Shown: positions 8,846 to 16,983, counted from the stretch's first letter. The stretch: DNA of 64,000 bases from Candidatus Brocadia sp. (GCA_021646415.1 SOEU01000002.1:248001-312000), one strand, 5' to 3'. Notes: generated from the sequence alone by a model not told the origin. Made by a program: numbers and translations.

Positions 8846-9003
8846 AATAATTATACAGTCTGTATAAAACGGCAAACAGAGACTGCCTCGATATATATAA
8901 GAAGTTGCCGTGTCTTCTTGTCACGCATTGTAACTGGTTTCATATCAAGTTTTTTCTGCAATTTTGCCAATCGCCCATTCCGGATTATACAGTCTGTATA
9001 ATC
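8846..9003. repeat. pair of identical palindromes bounding a ~150-bp segment
   Basis: TTATACAGTCTGTATAA occurs at 8852-8868 and again at 8984-9000. The second copy extends to an 11-bp-arm palindrome with GGA and TCC ends. The pair could be two operator sites or the ends of a small element. No gene is seen between them. The order ACAG-CTGT is the reverse of a LexA box. Confidence 0.6.
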
Positions 9004-9181
9004 CAGCCTACAACCCATCGACCGGGCTTCGGATATCGTGACTTTCTTTGATCAAGACATAGGTGTAGATTATCGTCGTGTTAACGTCATTGGCGAAGAC
9101 AATCAGAGATTATCATTTACCGTTTTACAATGTCAAGATTCTTTATATGGAGAGATGATAGGAAATTGTTTTTTTCCTTAG
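8999..9181 (+). pseudogene. short coding-like remnant, unidentified
   Basis: An open frame without a usual start reads ASDIVTFFDQDIGVDYRRV and then NVIGEDNQRLSFTVLQCQD before ending at TAG 9179-9181. Its composition looks protein-like, and it starts right after the second palindrome, so it may be the tail of a truncated gene. I do not recognise the family, and chance cannot be excluded. Confidence 0.25.
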
Positions 9182-9251
9182 AAGGGATGATAATACAAAA
9201 AATGAAGAAGAATGCAAGCCTTTTTCGTTTCTTCTGGGGAAAGAACTGAGG

Positions 9252-9418
9252 GTAATCGTTGGGAGCATTCCCGATTTTTTGTGACTTCTGCCAGGTTTTA
9301 ATGAAACGTACAGCAGTGTTAACCCTGACAGGGTTTGAAACCCTGTCAGGGTTGTTGAATTGTTTTGCCCTGACCCTATGAACTGCTACAAAAAATCGGG
9401 AATGCTCCCGTAATCGTT
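9252..9418. mobile_element. 149-bp MITE with 22-bp terminal inverted repeats and 9-bp target duplication
   Basis: The element spans 9261-9409. Its ends are perfect 22-bp inverted repeats beginning GGGAGCATTCCCG. It is flanked by the direct repeat GTAATCGTT at 9252-9260 and 9410-9418. A central hairpin (AACCCTGACAGGGTTT and its complement, 9321-9353) occupies the middle. It has no coding capacity, so it must have been moved by a transposase encoded elsewhere. Confidence 0.85.
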
Positions 9419-9604
9419 CCAGGCTATCCGGGAATTGGTGTTTTCGTAAATTCATGTGTCATAATTTGTGCTAATTTTGTGCTAAAATCAATCCAAAAGA
9501 ATAGAATGAATTGAAATGGATGGAATTGTTATAATACCAACGATCCCTTAATTTTAAGGCAAAACAGGAAACCATCCCAATATCAAGGACTTATAATTTT
9601 TAAT

Positions 9605-9700
9605 ACTTTCGCCCTTTCAGGGCTAAAAATATTATTAAATCTTTATCCCAGGGCTGTCGCCCTGGGCTATATTCTATCAGCCCTTCGGGCTTTCCCCGAA
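9605..9700. repeat. triple-palindrome intergenic repeat
   Basis: Three hairpins follow one another: GCCCTTTCAGGGC (9611-9623), CCCAGGGCTGTCGCCCTGGG (9647-9666) and AGCCCTTCGGGCT (9679-9691). This pattern is typical of bacterial dispersed palindromic repeats. The rest of 8821-9871 outside the listed elements shows nothing recognisable. Confidence 0.65.
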
Positions 9701-9871
9701 GAGAAAATCTCTTTACCTGAATTCAATGACGTTGCCTTCGCAAGGACAGGATCAAAGGGAAGTCTCCCACTTGATTTTAGGTAACTATGTTTTACGGTAT
9801 CTTATAATTAGCAAGAATAGTTTCTAAATTTATTTTACTCTGCGACCTCTGTGGTTTAAAGTTTCTTTTGT

Positions 9872-10495
9872 ATGAATAAAACCTTCAAAAGCAAACAGGA
9901 ACTGAGGCAGGCTGTCTGGGCCTACATGGAAGAAAACAATCTTGTCACCTTTCCACGACCCTGTTATGGAAGGATACCCAACTTTGTCGGCTCTCGGGCT
10001 GCTGCGGAAAGACTGAAAACCCTCATAGAATGGAAGGAGGCAAGGGCTATATTTTCGGCTCCCGATGCTTCTTTACATCCAGCAAGATGTGAGGCTTTGA
10101 AAGAAGGAAAAATCCTCCTGGTAGCTGCGCCGAAGTTAACGGGGTTCTATCTCATTAAAGATATCCCTCCAGAAAAGGCATTTGAGGCATCAAGCATTAA
10201 AGGATTTTCCAGATATGGCAGGCCGGTAAAGATAGACGATAATCTTCCAAAGATAGACCTCTATCTCACTGGGGCTGTGGCGGTTGATAAGAAGGGGAAC
10301 AGGATCGGTAAGGGCACTGGTTATGGTGACAAAGAGGATGAAATTCTTTCGGGGGCTGGGCTTATAGATGGAAGAACTCCAAGGATGGCAATGGTGCACG
10401 AAGTCCAGGTCTTTGAGGATTTTTCATATCTCATGGAGAAGAAAGATAAAAAGGTAACGATTATTGTTACACCGGAAAAGGTTTATAGAGTGTAA
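9872..10495 (+). CDS. 5-formyltetrahydrofolate cyclo-ligase family protein
   Basis: The family converts 5-formyl-THF to 5,10-methenyl-THF with ATP. The 207-residue protein has the characteristic C-terminal block GAVAVDKKGNRIGKGTGYGDKEDEIL, which holds the nucleotide/folate-binding glycine-rich loop. It also has the N-terminal basic helix SKQELRQAVWAYMEENN and the FVG..AA segment. It resembles the archaeal and MTHFSD-like branch more than E. coli YgfA, so catalytic activity is likely but not assured. Its leader shares the phrase ACCTCTGTGGTTTA with the leader of the Hel308-like gene at 11980. It converges on the LigD phosphoesterase gene, with a 13-bp gap. Confidence 0.85.
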   Translation: MNKTFKSKQELRQAVWAYMEENNLVTFPRPCYGRIPNFVGSRAAAERLKTLIEWKEARAIFSAPDASLHPARCEALKEGKILLVAAPKLTGFYLIKDIPPEKAFEASSIKGFSRYGRPVKIDDNLPKIDLYLTGAVAVDKKGNRIGKGTGYGDKEDEILSGAGLIDGRTPRMAMVHEVQVFEDFSYLMEKKDKKVTIIVTPEKVYRV

Positions 10496-10508
10496 TAATA
10501 TATCTGGA

Positions 10509-10979
10509 TTATGAGGTTTGGCAAGGAGGAATGCGTTCCATTAATTGAGATTTCTTTTCTGGCGTAAGTTTTGTTTCCAATTTCCAACTAGGCATGGCAT
10601 GCTTATCCTTCTGTTTGATAAGGAGCCACTCGTTTCCCTTTGCTCTTCCCTTAAGATGAACGAGGGTGAAATTTCCCTTGAGAATTTTACCTTTGAGGGA
10701 AAAACTCATTTTGTCCTTTTGCATGTCAATGGGGACGTAGGTTCCACTATCCCAGACAACTACTGCACCGGCTCCGTATTGTCCTTGTGGAATAATACCT
10801 TCAAAATCAATATACTCTATGGGGTGGTCTTCTACCTGCACTGCCAGGCGTTTTTCGGATGGGTTCATAGAAGGACCTTTCGGAATAGCCCAGGAACGAA
10901 GAACTCCTTCCATTTCCAGTCTAAAATCATAATGGAGATGAGTAGCATCGTGTTCGTGGACAACAAATCGGTGGCTCAT
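10509..10979 (-). CDS. stand-alone LigD-type 3'-phosphoesterase
   Basis: The LigD phosphoesterase domain trims 3'-phosphate or ribonucleotide ends before end joining. The 156-residue protein contains the conserved metal-site block RFVVHEHDATHLHYDFRLEMEGVLRSWAIPKGPS, then DHPIEYIDFEGIIPQGQYGAG and the later LKGRAKGNEWLLIKQKD. It has neither the ligase nor the polymerase domain, so it belongs to the single-domain class found in archaea and some bacteria. Neither Ku nor an ATP-dependent ligase gene is visible in this window. Length matches the isolated domain. It lies in a stretch with other archaeal-like repair genes (Hel308-like helicase, FEN-1 remnant). Confidence 0.93.
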   Translation of the reverse strand: MSHRFVVHEHDATHLHYDFRLEMEGVLRSWAIPKGPSMNPSEKRLAVQVEDHPIEYIDFEGIIPQGQYGAGAVVVWDSGTYVPIDMQKDKMSFSLKGKILKGNFTLVHLKGRAKGNEWLLIKQKDKHAMPSWKLETKLTPEKKSQLMERIPPCQTS

Positions 10980-11053
10980 AAGTGTATCTATTTACCGTTC
11001 ACGTTTTTCAATGGCTAAGACCAACAAAAAACAGAAAACTCGGAAAATTGATT

Positions 11054-11761
11054 TTATCGTAACATATTGGTATTTTGAAAGTCTGGATGGAAATTTTTTA
11101 AGATCGAAATTACCTCATTATCTTCGAGATCATACCAGTTCACATATGCATCAGCTACAGCAAAAATAAATCCGCTTCTCACATTAAGACAAACAAGCTC
11201 ATCTACGTGAGGCAGAATAAAATCAATCGTTCTATCCGACGCTGTCGGAACTGCAACCACAATCTTTTGTGGTTCATGCCTTTTTACGAAATCTATAGCG
11301 GAGAGCATCGTATAGCCGGATGCCAGTCCATCGTCCACAATGATTACTACTTTATCTTTTAACGAGGGAAATGGTAGTCCTCTTCTAAAGAGTTTGTCCC
11401 GCCTCTTGATTTTATCTATTGTTGTCTGAATCTGCCGGTCAACTTCTTCCTCGGTGAGATCCAGACTGCTGAGAAGTTCCTGGTTTACTATTACCTTGCC
11501 ATCAGGGCCGACAGCGCCAAATCCGGCCTCAGGGTTATAGGGTATCTGGACCTTTCTCACAATGATTAAGTCAAGGGGAAGTACGAGGGCCTTTGCTACC
11601 TCAGCAGCTACAGGGACTCCACCGGAAGGGATGCCGAGTATTATGCCGTCTGTGCCTTTATATCCTAAAAGTTTTTGGGCAAGAAGCATCCCTGCTTCAT
11701 TCCTGTCTTTGAAGATATAAAGCCTATCCCGTAGAGAACTGTCTTCAATAAGCCTTTGCAT
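11054..11761 (-). CDS. phosphoribosyltransferase-domain protein
   Basis: This 235-residue type I phosphoribosyltransferase has the PRPP-binding loop VVIIVDDGLASGYTM (about residues 136-150) and the N-terminal block DGIILGIPSGGVPVAAEVAKAL with the PPi loop. It continues LDLIIVRKVQIPYNPEAGFGAV, a signature of the stand-alone family often annotated as predicted phosphoribosyltransferase (COG1926). The base or substrate is not known. It lies on the reverse strand between the LigD phosphoesterase and the divergent Hel308-like gene. The ATG ends at 11761 with a repeat element directly upstream. Confidence 0.88.
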   Translation of the reverse strand: MQRLIEDSSLRDRLYIFKDRNEAGMLLAQKLLGYKGTDGIILGIPSGGVPVAAEVAKALVLPLDLIIVRKVQIPYNPEAGFGAVGPDGKVIVNQELLSSLDLTEEEVDRQIQTTIDKIKRRDKLFRRGLPFPSLKDKVVIIVDDGLASGYTMLSAIDFVKRHEPQKIVVAVPTASDRTIDFILPHVDELVCLNVRSGFIFAVADAYVNWYDLEDNEVISILKNFHPDFQNTNMLR

Positions 11762-11801
11762 AAGATGATACCCTCTTTGCAGCTCTTAATAAAAATATGA
11801 T

Positions 11802-11900
11802 TTAATTAACCCTGTCAGGGTTTAAAACCCTGACAGGGTTGCCTCACGAATTTCGTGCTTCGAATTTCGTCTTTTCCAATTTGTTCGGGTCAGGATCAAT
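11802..11900 (+). repeat. dispersed ~100-bp repeat with CCCTGTCAGGG hairpin, copy 1
   Basis: A strong hairpin (AACCCTGTCAGGGTTT with its complement, 11808-11840) is followed by CTCACGAATTTCGTG and TTGTTC.GG blocks. The whole ~100 bp is similar to 55422-55520 in the same orientation relative to the following gene. The hairpin core alone also forms the centre of the MITE at 9261-9409. Confidence 0.75.
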
Positions 11901-11979
11901 GCTGGTAATTCTATGCCGTTTATTCAAAAATAGAAAGAGTTTTCTTTTTTCATTGACCTCTGTGGTTTATAATCTTTAT

Positions 11980-14121
11980 ATGATTGTGGACGAATTAAGT
12001 GCTTATGGTGGATCAAAGCGGCTGATAGAGACCCTGACTGTTACGGGTCTTAAGGAACTTTATCCGCCTCAGGTTCTGGCAATAAAGGCAGGTCTCTTAA
12101 AAAAACAGGATTCCTTTGTGGTAGCTGCACCCACTGCCTCAGGCAAGACCCTCATAGCCGAGATGGCGGCGCTGAAGGTATTCCTTGAGATGGGTGGGAA
12201 GGTTGTGTACCTTGTGCCCTTAAGGGCCCTCGCAAGGGAAAAGTATGATGACTTTTCGAAGAAATACAAAGACGCCGGGATGAGAGTTGTGCAGAGCACT
12301 GGAGATTTTGACAGCGCGGATACGTGGCTGTACGACGCAGATTTAATCATCTCGACAAATGAGAAGATGGACTCCCTCATCAGACATCGCTCCTCATGGT
12401 TGAGGGATGTGAGCCTTGTGGTAACCGATGAGATACACCTCCTTGGAGATACTCACAGAGGGCCGACCCTCGAGGTAGTCCTCACCAGGTTGAAGTGGAT
12501 GAATCCGGGACTCAGGGTTATAGCACTGAGTGCCACCATACCGAATGCGTCAGAAATTGCCCAATGGCTTGACGCTCAACTCATCGAATCCAACTGGAGA
12601 CCCGTACCCCTTAGGGAAGGGGTGTATTTCAATAATGCCATCACCTTTCAGGATGGTGGTGTGTCAAAGGTAAAAAAGGAAGGTTCCCTGGATGTGGTGA
12701 ACCTCGGCCTTGAGACCATAAACGATGGCGGACAGTCCCTCGTCTTTGTGAACACAAGGAGGTCAACTGAGGCCGTTGCGCACATGGTTTTATCCGATGT
12801 CGCCAAATTGCTTTCAGAACAGGAAATACAATCCCTGAAAAAGCTATCCGGACAGGTTTTAGAGGCGTCATCGGAACCAACCCATCTCTGTAAAAAGCTT
12901 GCCGAATGCGTAAGCAACGGTGTTGCCTTCCACCACGCAGGCATTATCTCTTCGCAGAGGAAGATCGTGGAAGATGCCTTCAGGGCCAACAAGATAAAGC
13001 TCGTGGCTGCCACTACAACATTGGCAATGGGGCTGAATCTCCCATCAAGAAGGGTGATCATCAGGGATTGGTGGAGATACGAGTCCGGCCTTGGAATGCA
13101 ACCCATACCGGTTATGGAGATTAAGCAGATGTCTGGAAGGGCAGGAAGGCCGGGCTTTGATAAGTATGGAGAGGCCGTCGTCATTGCCAGAAATGAGAGA
13201 GACAAAAAATATCTCATGGAAAGCTACATAGGCGGGGAACCCGAAAAGATCGACTCCCAGCTTGCCAGTGAATCTGCCCTCAGATCACATATCCTTGCAT
13301 CCATAGCGGGTGTCTTTACCAGAAGCAGGGCAGAATTAATGGATTTCCTCAAGAAAACCTTTTTCGCTTATCAGGAAGGCACTGAATCCCTTGCATCCGT
13401 AACGAATACTGTTGTTAATTTCCTCAAAAAAGAAGAAATGATCTCTGATAAAAGGGGTCTTGTGGCCACGCGATTTGGCCGCCGCGTCTCAGACCTTTAC
13501 ATAGACCCTCTGACAGGCGTAATCGTGAGAGACGCCTTGCATCAGCCAAAAGAGAAGGAAACATTTGCACTCTTCCATATGATAGCCCACACCCCTGACA
13601 TGATGACACTTCAATTAAGGAAAAAAGACTACGAAGAGATGTACGATGTGTATCATGCCCACGTAGACGGGCTTTTGATTCCAAAAGACGAGAAATATCC
13701 ATCGGATGAAATCCTTTCCGAGATAAAGACGGCATTACTCTTAATGCAGTGGATGGAGGAGACACCTGAAGACAAGGTCGTCGGCCAGTTTGGTGTAGGC
13801 CCCGGTGACATTCGCACGCTGATAGAACTCTCAGATTGGCTCCTTTACTCGGCGGGTGAAATAAGCAAGGTCTTTGGGTTGAAGGAAGTTGAAAAGCCGT
13901 TATCTTTTTTGAGGGTAAGAGTTTTTTATGGCATCAAGGAAGAACTCCTCCAGCTCGTGTCCCTCAAAGGTGTTGGGAGGGTGAGGGCTAGAAATCTTTA
14001 TAATGCGGGATACAAGACGTTGAAGGATATTAAGGGCGCAGCAGTTGAGGATCTTGTAAAGATACCCACCATCGGGAAGGCCATTGCAGAGGATATAAAA
14101 AACCAGGTTCTATCCCAGTAA
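11980..14121 (+). CDS. Hel308/Ski2-like superfamily 2 DNA helicase
   Basis: The 713-residue protein has SF2 motifs in order: a Q-like LYPPQ, Walker A APTASGKT (about 50-57), LVPLRALA (Ia), the DEIH box (about 150-153), LSATIPNA (III), LVFVNTRRS (IV), FHHAG, ATTTLAMGLNLP (V) and QMSGRAGRPG (VI). The C-terminus has paired helix-hairpin-helix segments (LKGVGRVRARNLYNAGYKTL, IPTIGKAIAEDIKNQ), as in archaeal Hel308, a 3'-5' helicase that acts at stalled forks. The frame is open upstream to 11839, but that part lies in a repeat element, so the ATG at 11980 is chosen. A Hel308 homologue is unusual in bacteria and suggests transfer from archaea. Confidence 0.9.
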   Translation: MIVDELSAYGGSKRLIETLTVTGLKELYPPQVLAIKAGLLKKQDSFVVAAPTASGKTLIAEMAALKVFLEMGGKVVYLVPLRALAREKYDDFSKKYKDAGMRVVQSTGDFDSADTWLYDADLIISTNEKMDSLIRHRSSWLRDVSLVVTDEIHLLGDTHRGPTLEVVLTRLKWMNPGLRVIALSATIPNASEIAQWLDAQLIESNWRPVPLREGVYFNNAITFQDGGVSKVKKEGSLDVVNLGLETINDGGQSLVFVNTRRSTEAVAHMVLSDVAKLLSEQEIQSLKKLSGQVLEASSEPTHLCKKLAECVSNGVAFHHAGIISSQRKIVEDAFRANKIKLVAATTTLAMGLNLPSRRVIIRDWWRYESGLGMQPIPVMEIKQMSGRAGRPGFDKYGEAVVIARNERDKKYLMESYIGGEPEKIDSQLASESALRSHILASIAGVFTRSRAELMDFLKKTFFAYQEGTESLASVTNTVVNFLKKEEMISDKRGLVATRFGRRVSDLYIDPLTGVIVRDALHQPKEKETFALFHMIAHTPDMMTLQLRKKDYEEMYDVYHAHVDGLLIPKDEKYPSDEILSEIKTALLLMQWMEETPEDKVVGQFGVGPGDIRTLIELSDWLLYSAGEISKVFGLKEVEKPLSFLRVRVFYGIKEELLQLVSLKGVGRVRARNLYNAGYKTLKDIKGAAVEDLVKIPTIGKAIAEDIKNQVLSQ

Positions 14122-14381
14122 TTGGAATGTTTCAGTTACCCACGAAACACGCGAAACATACGAAATCCCTTTCGCGTCTTTTCGGGTGTTTCGTGGGCAC
14201 CTCCGTTAATAAAAATATCTTGACCTTTGTAGGCGCTGGGTATAGTATTTTTTTGGGTGGATGATCACCGGTCCAAATACCAGGAAAGAGGTTGAGAAAT
14301 CCTGGGACGTCAGGACAAAGGCCATAGAGCCTCACAGAATCCTGTTCGCAGGAGCGCCATACCTCCTTGTGACATCCACCC
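14119..14381 (+). repeat. ~260-bp structured element, copy A
   Basis: This copy matches 15095-15354 over its whole length in the same orientation. Its first third is an inverted repeat of CCACGAAA/TTTCGTGG type. The rest contains TTGACCTTTGTA, GGTCCAAATACCAGG, TCCTGTTCGCAGGA (a 5-bp stem with TTCG loop) and a closing pair GGTGGATGATCA/TGACATCCACC. Spacing and loops differ between the copies while the stems are kept, which suggests a folded RNA, but no known RNA family is recognised. Bases 14382-14481 hold nothing else that I can see. Confidence 0.7.
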
Positions 14382-14481
14382 GAAAAAAGCAAAATAGGGA
14401 TTGCGATGACGTTAAATGGAGACTGTAATTAATAAATGGTGGCTTCCCCTATTTGTTGTTGAAGGAGATTAGGGTTTTTTA

Positions 14482-14508
14482 TTGACAAAGTATAACTTTT
14501 ACTATAGT
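14482..14508 (+). promoter_or_regulatory. sigma70-like promoter of hicBA
   Basis: TTGACA at 14482-14487 and TATAGT at 14503-14508 are separated by 15 bp. Transcription would then start about 4-5 nt before the hicB ATG, which implies a leaderless or nearly leaderless message. No Shine-Dalgarno sequence is present. Confidence 0.5.
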
Positions 14509-14518
14509 TTTAGCCTCT

Positions 14519-14797
14519 ATGAAGACCGTAACATTTCGAGAATATATAACAGAGATATTAAAAACTGCCAACTATGAAAAGGGCGAAAGCTCTGATGCAA
14601 TCATTGCGGAGGCGCCGTGTTTACCAGGATGTTTTACCCAGGGCAGAAATTTTGAAGAGGCCAGGGAAAACCTCATAGACGCTATTGAACTTTGGGTTAC
14701 CATCGGGTTGAAGAAAGGCGAAAAAATGCCTGTTATTCATGGCTGTCGTCTTGCAGCAGACGCAAAGGTATTAACGAAGAAACGTGTTCATGTCTAG
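14519..14797 (+). CDS. hicB: HicB-like antitoxin
   Basis: HicB proteins neutralise the HicA mRNA interferase and usually repress their own operon. The 92-residue protein has the partial RNase H-like HicB fold, seen as AIIAEAPCLPGCFTQGRNFEEARENLIDAIELW, with the family's LPGCFTQG turn. It follows a sigma70-like promoter at a distance that leaves almost no 5' leader. The next gene starts inside its last codons, as expected for a coupled toxin-antitoxin pair. The order antitoxin-then-toxin is the less common arrangement but is well known. The pair is bracketed by the two direct copies of the 260-bp element. Gene symbol by family. Confidence 0.85.
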   Translation: MKTVTFREYITEILKTANYEKGESSDAIIAEAPCLPGCFTQGRNFEEARENLIDAIELWVTIGLKKGEKMPVIHGCRLAADAKVLTKKRVHV

Positions 14798-15008
14798 CCT
14801 GAGACCCTGTAAACGGCAAGCGCTAATCAGGAAGTTGAAGAAATTTGGATTCGAAGGCCCATACCCCGGTGGTAAACATAGTTGGATGGAGAAAGAACAT
14901 ATCCGGCTTATCATTCCCAATCCACATAAGGGTGATATAGACGTTGGCCTTATCAGAAGGATATTGAAACAGGCTAATATAAGCCCCGAAGAGTGGAATA
15001 GTATATAA
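14790..15008 (+). CDS. hicA: HicA-like mRNA interferase toxin
   Basis: The 72-residue protein has a double-stranded-RNA-binding-like fold signature with the catalytic His in PYPGGKHSWMEKEHIRLIIPNPHKGDID. The tail LIRRILKQANISPEEW is typical of HicA. Usual members read G-S-H at the active-site turn; here it is GGKH, still with the His. The ATG at 14790 overlaps the hicB stop by 8 nt; a GTG at 14784 is also possible. Toxin length is normal, so the system looks intact, unlike the hic locus at 16813-17193. Confidence 0.87.
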   Translation: MSSLRPCKRQALIRKLKKFGFEGPYPGGKHSWMEKEHIRLIIPNPHKGDIDVGLIRRILKQANISPEEWNSI

Positions 15009-15094
15009 CCGCTTTGGTGCACAGGAAAAGAAGGGGAACTAAAAATAAGGGAAGTGTTCCTCCTTCTCCCCTCAAAACCCAGGTTCAACCCTCA

Positions 15095-15354
15095 ATAATT
15101 GGAATATTTCAATTGTCCACGAAAAACACGAAACGTACGGAATCCTTTTCGCGTACTTTAGCGTCATTCGTGGGCTCTTTTAAACAAAAAATACCCTTGA
15201 CCTTTGTAAGGCGTGGGAGTGTTTTTGTGGTGGATGATCATCGGTCCAAATACCAGGAATGAGGTTGAGAAATCCTGGGGCGTCAGGACAACGGCTATAG
15301 AGCCTCTCTGAATCCTGTTCGCAGGAGCGCCATACCTCGTTGTGACATCCACCC
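15095..15354 (+). repeat. ~260-bp structured element, copy B
   Basis: Direct repeat of 14119-14381; the same blocks are in the same order. Differences cluster in loops and spacers (for example after TTGACCTTTGTA). The TCCTGTTCGCAGGA hairpin and the GGTGGATGATCA/TGACATCCACC closing stem are kept. Together with copy A it flanks hicBA. The 120 bp from here to the next gene hold no recognisable feature. Confidence 0.7.
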
Positions 15355-15475
15355 AGATTTATTTTTCAAATGTTAGATTCTGATTTTATTGCTCGCTATT
15401 CCTTTTTCTCTGTAGGTGACCCTTATTTTTTGTTTTTTTATTTGATTCATTGGCCTGAAAAATGAGTAAAAGCGT

Positions 15476-16600
15476 GTGATTACTGCAATAATGATTTTGT
15501 TTCGTTTTCTTTTAATCTCTGCCAGTGTCTTGTGTTTCTACATAGCCTTTTTCCTCTATGAGGATGAGGAAGGTAAACTCCAGAACAAACTTGAAGAATG
15601 GTGGATAAAAATCAGCGACGCCAAGAGTACAGCGTTGTCACGACAAACACGCTTTATGCGGCATGTTTCTGGTCTGGTGTGTTTATGGATTGACAGGATC
15701 TTTGGTAAACAATTATGCTCTTTGCAATCTGCGGGTTCCTCACTGTGGTATTCTTTAGCCACCTTTTCTTTTTTATACTTCTTACTAGCTTTGAGTCACA
15801 AGGCTGGTAATTCTACAAGCTTTAGCTTTTTCACTGTTCAGATAGGAGGCTCACGCTGGGATGCGCTGGGTATTACTATGACAGGCCCCGCCGCCTCTCC
15901 TTCTTACCTTTTTTGCATTGTAGTCGTTACAATGTTTTTTTTATGGATCGGCATATTGCCAACTCTATTACCAAAAAGAATATATCAGTTTACTTGGACT
16001 TTGATACTCCTTCTGATTGCTATTTTTGTATACACATCCCTTGGCTATTTTCAAACAACATACGAAGTTGGTATCAAGATATCGGATAAATTCGTTTCAT
16101 TTCCAGTAATGGTTCGACTGACGATTACATCCTTGTTCATCCTTTGCTTAGTGCTAATCAATGCAACGTTTGTAGCAATCTTACGATATATACTGCGGTG
16201 GGATGCTGGGCTCGACTCAGCGGTCAAGATACTCTTTGTAATAGTCATGAACCTTCCGATTTCAGTTGGGCTGTTTATAGCACTGCGTAAGTTGCTTCTA
16301 CTAATGACAACTATGGAATTAGAGCCTAATTTTCTTGGCATCGCTGCCGCGCTTATAAGTATGTTGGCTCCAGTCTGTGCATTCCCCGTTCTAGTGTTTA
16401 TGTTGCATCTTTTATTGGTTTTGGTCATGTTGTTCCATCGGTTGTTCTGGCCTTTTTTGGATCGACCGCTATATGCACTCCAGCGCTTCGGGATTGCGCG
16501 CAGGCAGAAACTGATTTTTAGTCTTGGAATCATACTTGTAAATGCAGGAATATTTTTTGATGTAAAATGGTTATGGAGTATTATCGGAAAAATGCTGTAG
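15476..16600 (+). CDS. multi-pass membrane protein of unknown function
   Basis: The 374-residue protein is not recognised. Hydrophobic segments are visible at about 4-27, 85-105, 140-165, 172-195, 215-240, 250-275, 285-320 and 345-365, suggesting around eight membrane passes. A soluble stretch (about 30-80) with charged residues follows the first one. No transporter or enzyme signature is present. The start is uncertain: GTG at 15476, GTG at 15474 in another frame, or ATG at 15491; none has a clear ribosome binding site. It stands alone between the hicBA region and a broken hicA. A weak hairpin with GTTTAA/TTAAAC arms lies just after it (16617-16664). Confidence 0.6.
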   Translation: MITAIMILFRFLLISASVLCFYIAFFLYEDEEGKLQNKLEEWWIKISDAKSTALSRQTRFMRHVSGLVCLWIDRIFGKQLCSLQSAGSSLWYSLATFSFLYFLLALSHKAGNSTSFSFFTVQIGGSRWDALGITMTGPAASPSYLFCIVVVTMFFLWIGILPTLLPKRIYQFTWTLILLLIAIFVYTSLGYFQTTYEVGIKISDKFVSFPVMVRLTITSLFILCLVLINATFVAILRYILRWDAGLDSAVKILFVIVMNLPISVGLFIALRKLLLLMTTMELEPNFLGIAAALISMLAPVCAFPVLVFMLHLLLVLVMLFHRLFWPFLDRPLYALQRFGIARRQKLIFSLGIILVNAGIFFDVKWLWSIIGKML

Positions 16601-16616
16601 AAGTTATTGGCAATTA

Positions 16617-16664
16617 AGAAGCGTTTAATAATAGGATCAACGTGATTGTTAAACGTCTTTATTT
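16617..16664 (+). terminator. possible terminator hairpin
   Basis: GCGTTTAATA and TTGTTAAACG can pair, followed by TCTTTATTT. The stem is imperfect and has a long loop, so this is tentative. Confidence 0.3.
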
Positions 16665-16698
16665 GTGTCCAACATACACAAAAAACATAGTTAAGTAG

Positions 16699-16724
16699 GA
16701 TGGGTTAAACGAAGTGAACCCATC
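16699..16724. repeat. REP-like palindrome GATGGGTT...AACCCATC
   Basis: An 8-bp perfect inverted repeat with the spacer AAACGAAGTG. It is related in layout to 43901-43926 (GTTGGGTG with GCACCCAAC and an AAGCGCAGC spacer). Confidence 0.6.
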
Positions 16725-16812
16725 AATATTAAATATCTATTTCATTTTTATAATTGATGGGATCGTGGTGTTGTCAGATCATTTACATTGCATCTGGCGT
16801 TTACCTGAGTAA

Positions 16813-16980
16813 ATGAAAGTTCGTGATATCATAAAACTTATTGAAGGAGATGGATGGTATTGGATTGAAACGAAAGGCAGCCATCGACAATACAAACACC
16901 CTACCAAAAAGGGCGTGTTACTGTTCCGGGTAAATTATCGGACGACCTCATGCCTGGCAAGTAAATTAAAGAAAGGATAA
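16813..16980 (+). pseudogene. frameshifted hicA toxin gene
   Basis: The first 35 codons read MKVRDIIKLIEGDGWYWIE then TKGSHRQYKHPTKKG, a perfect HicA start with the catalytic GSH. After that the frame changes. The expected continuation VTVPGKLSDDLMPGK is present in another frame, shifted by a one-base deletion near 16915, and that frame also stops early, before the usual C-terminal helix. The translated product would therefore be a 55-residue chimera without the C-terminal part. The downstream hicB is intact, so the antitoxin seems to have outlived its toxin. Confidence 0.85.
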
Positions 16981-16983
16981 GAT

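Noticed and set aside
8852-9000. LexA boxes
   Set aside because: The half-sites are in the order ACAG then CTGT with one base between, the reverse of CTGT-N8-ACAG.
12648-13217. 189-codon reverse-strand frame inside the Hel308-like gene
   Set aside because: Overlaps conserved helicase motifs on the other strand; shadow frame.
15164-15352. Reverse frame in copy B of the 260-bp element, with some protein-like sequence
   Set aside because: The same frame in copy A has a stop codon, so the reading frame is not conserved between copies; a folded RNA or repeat fits better.
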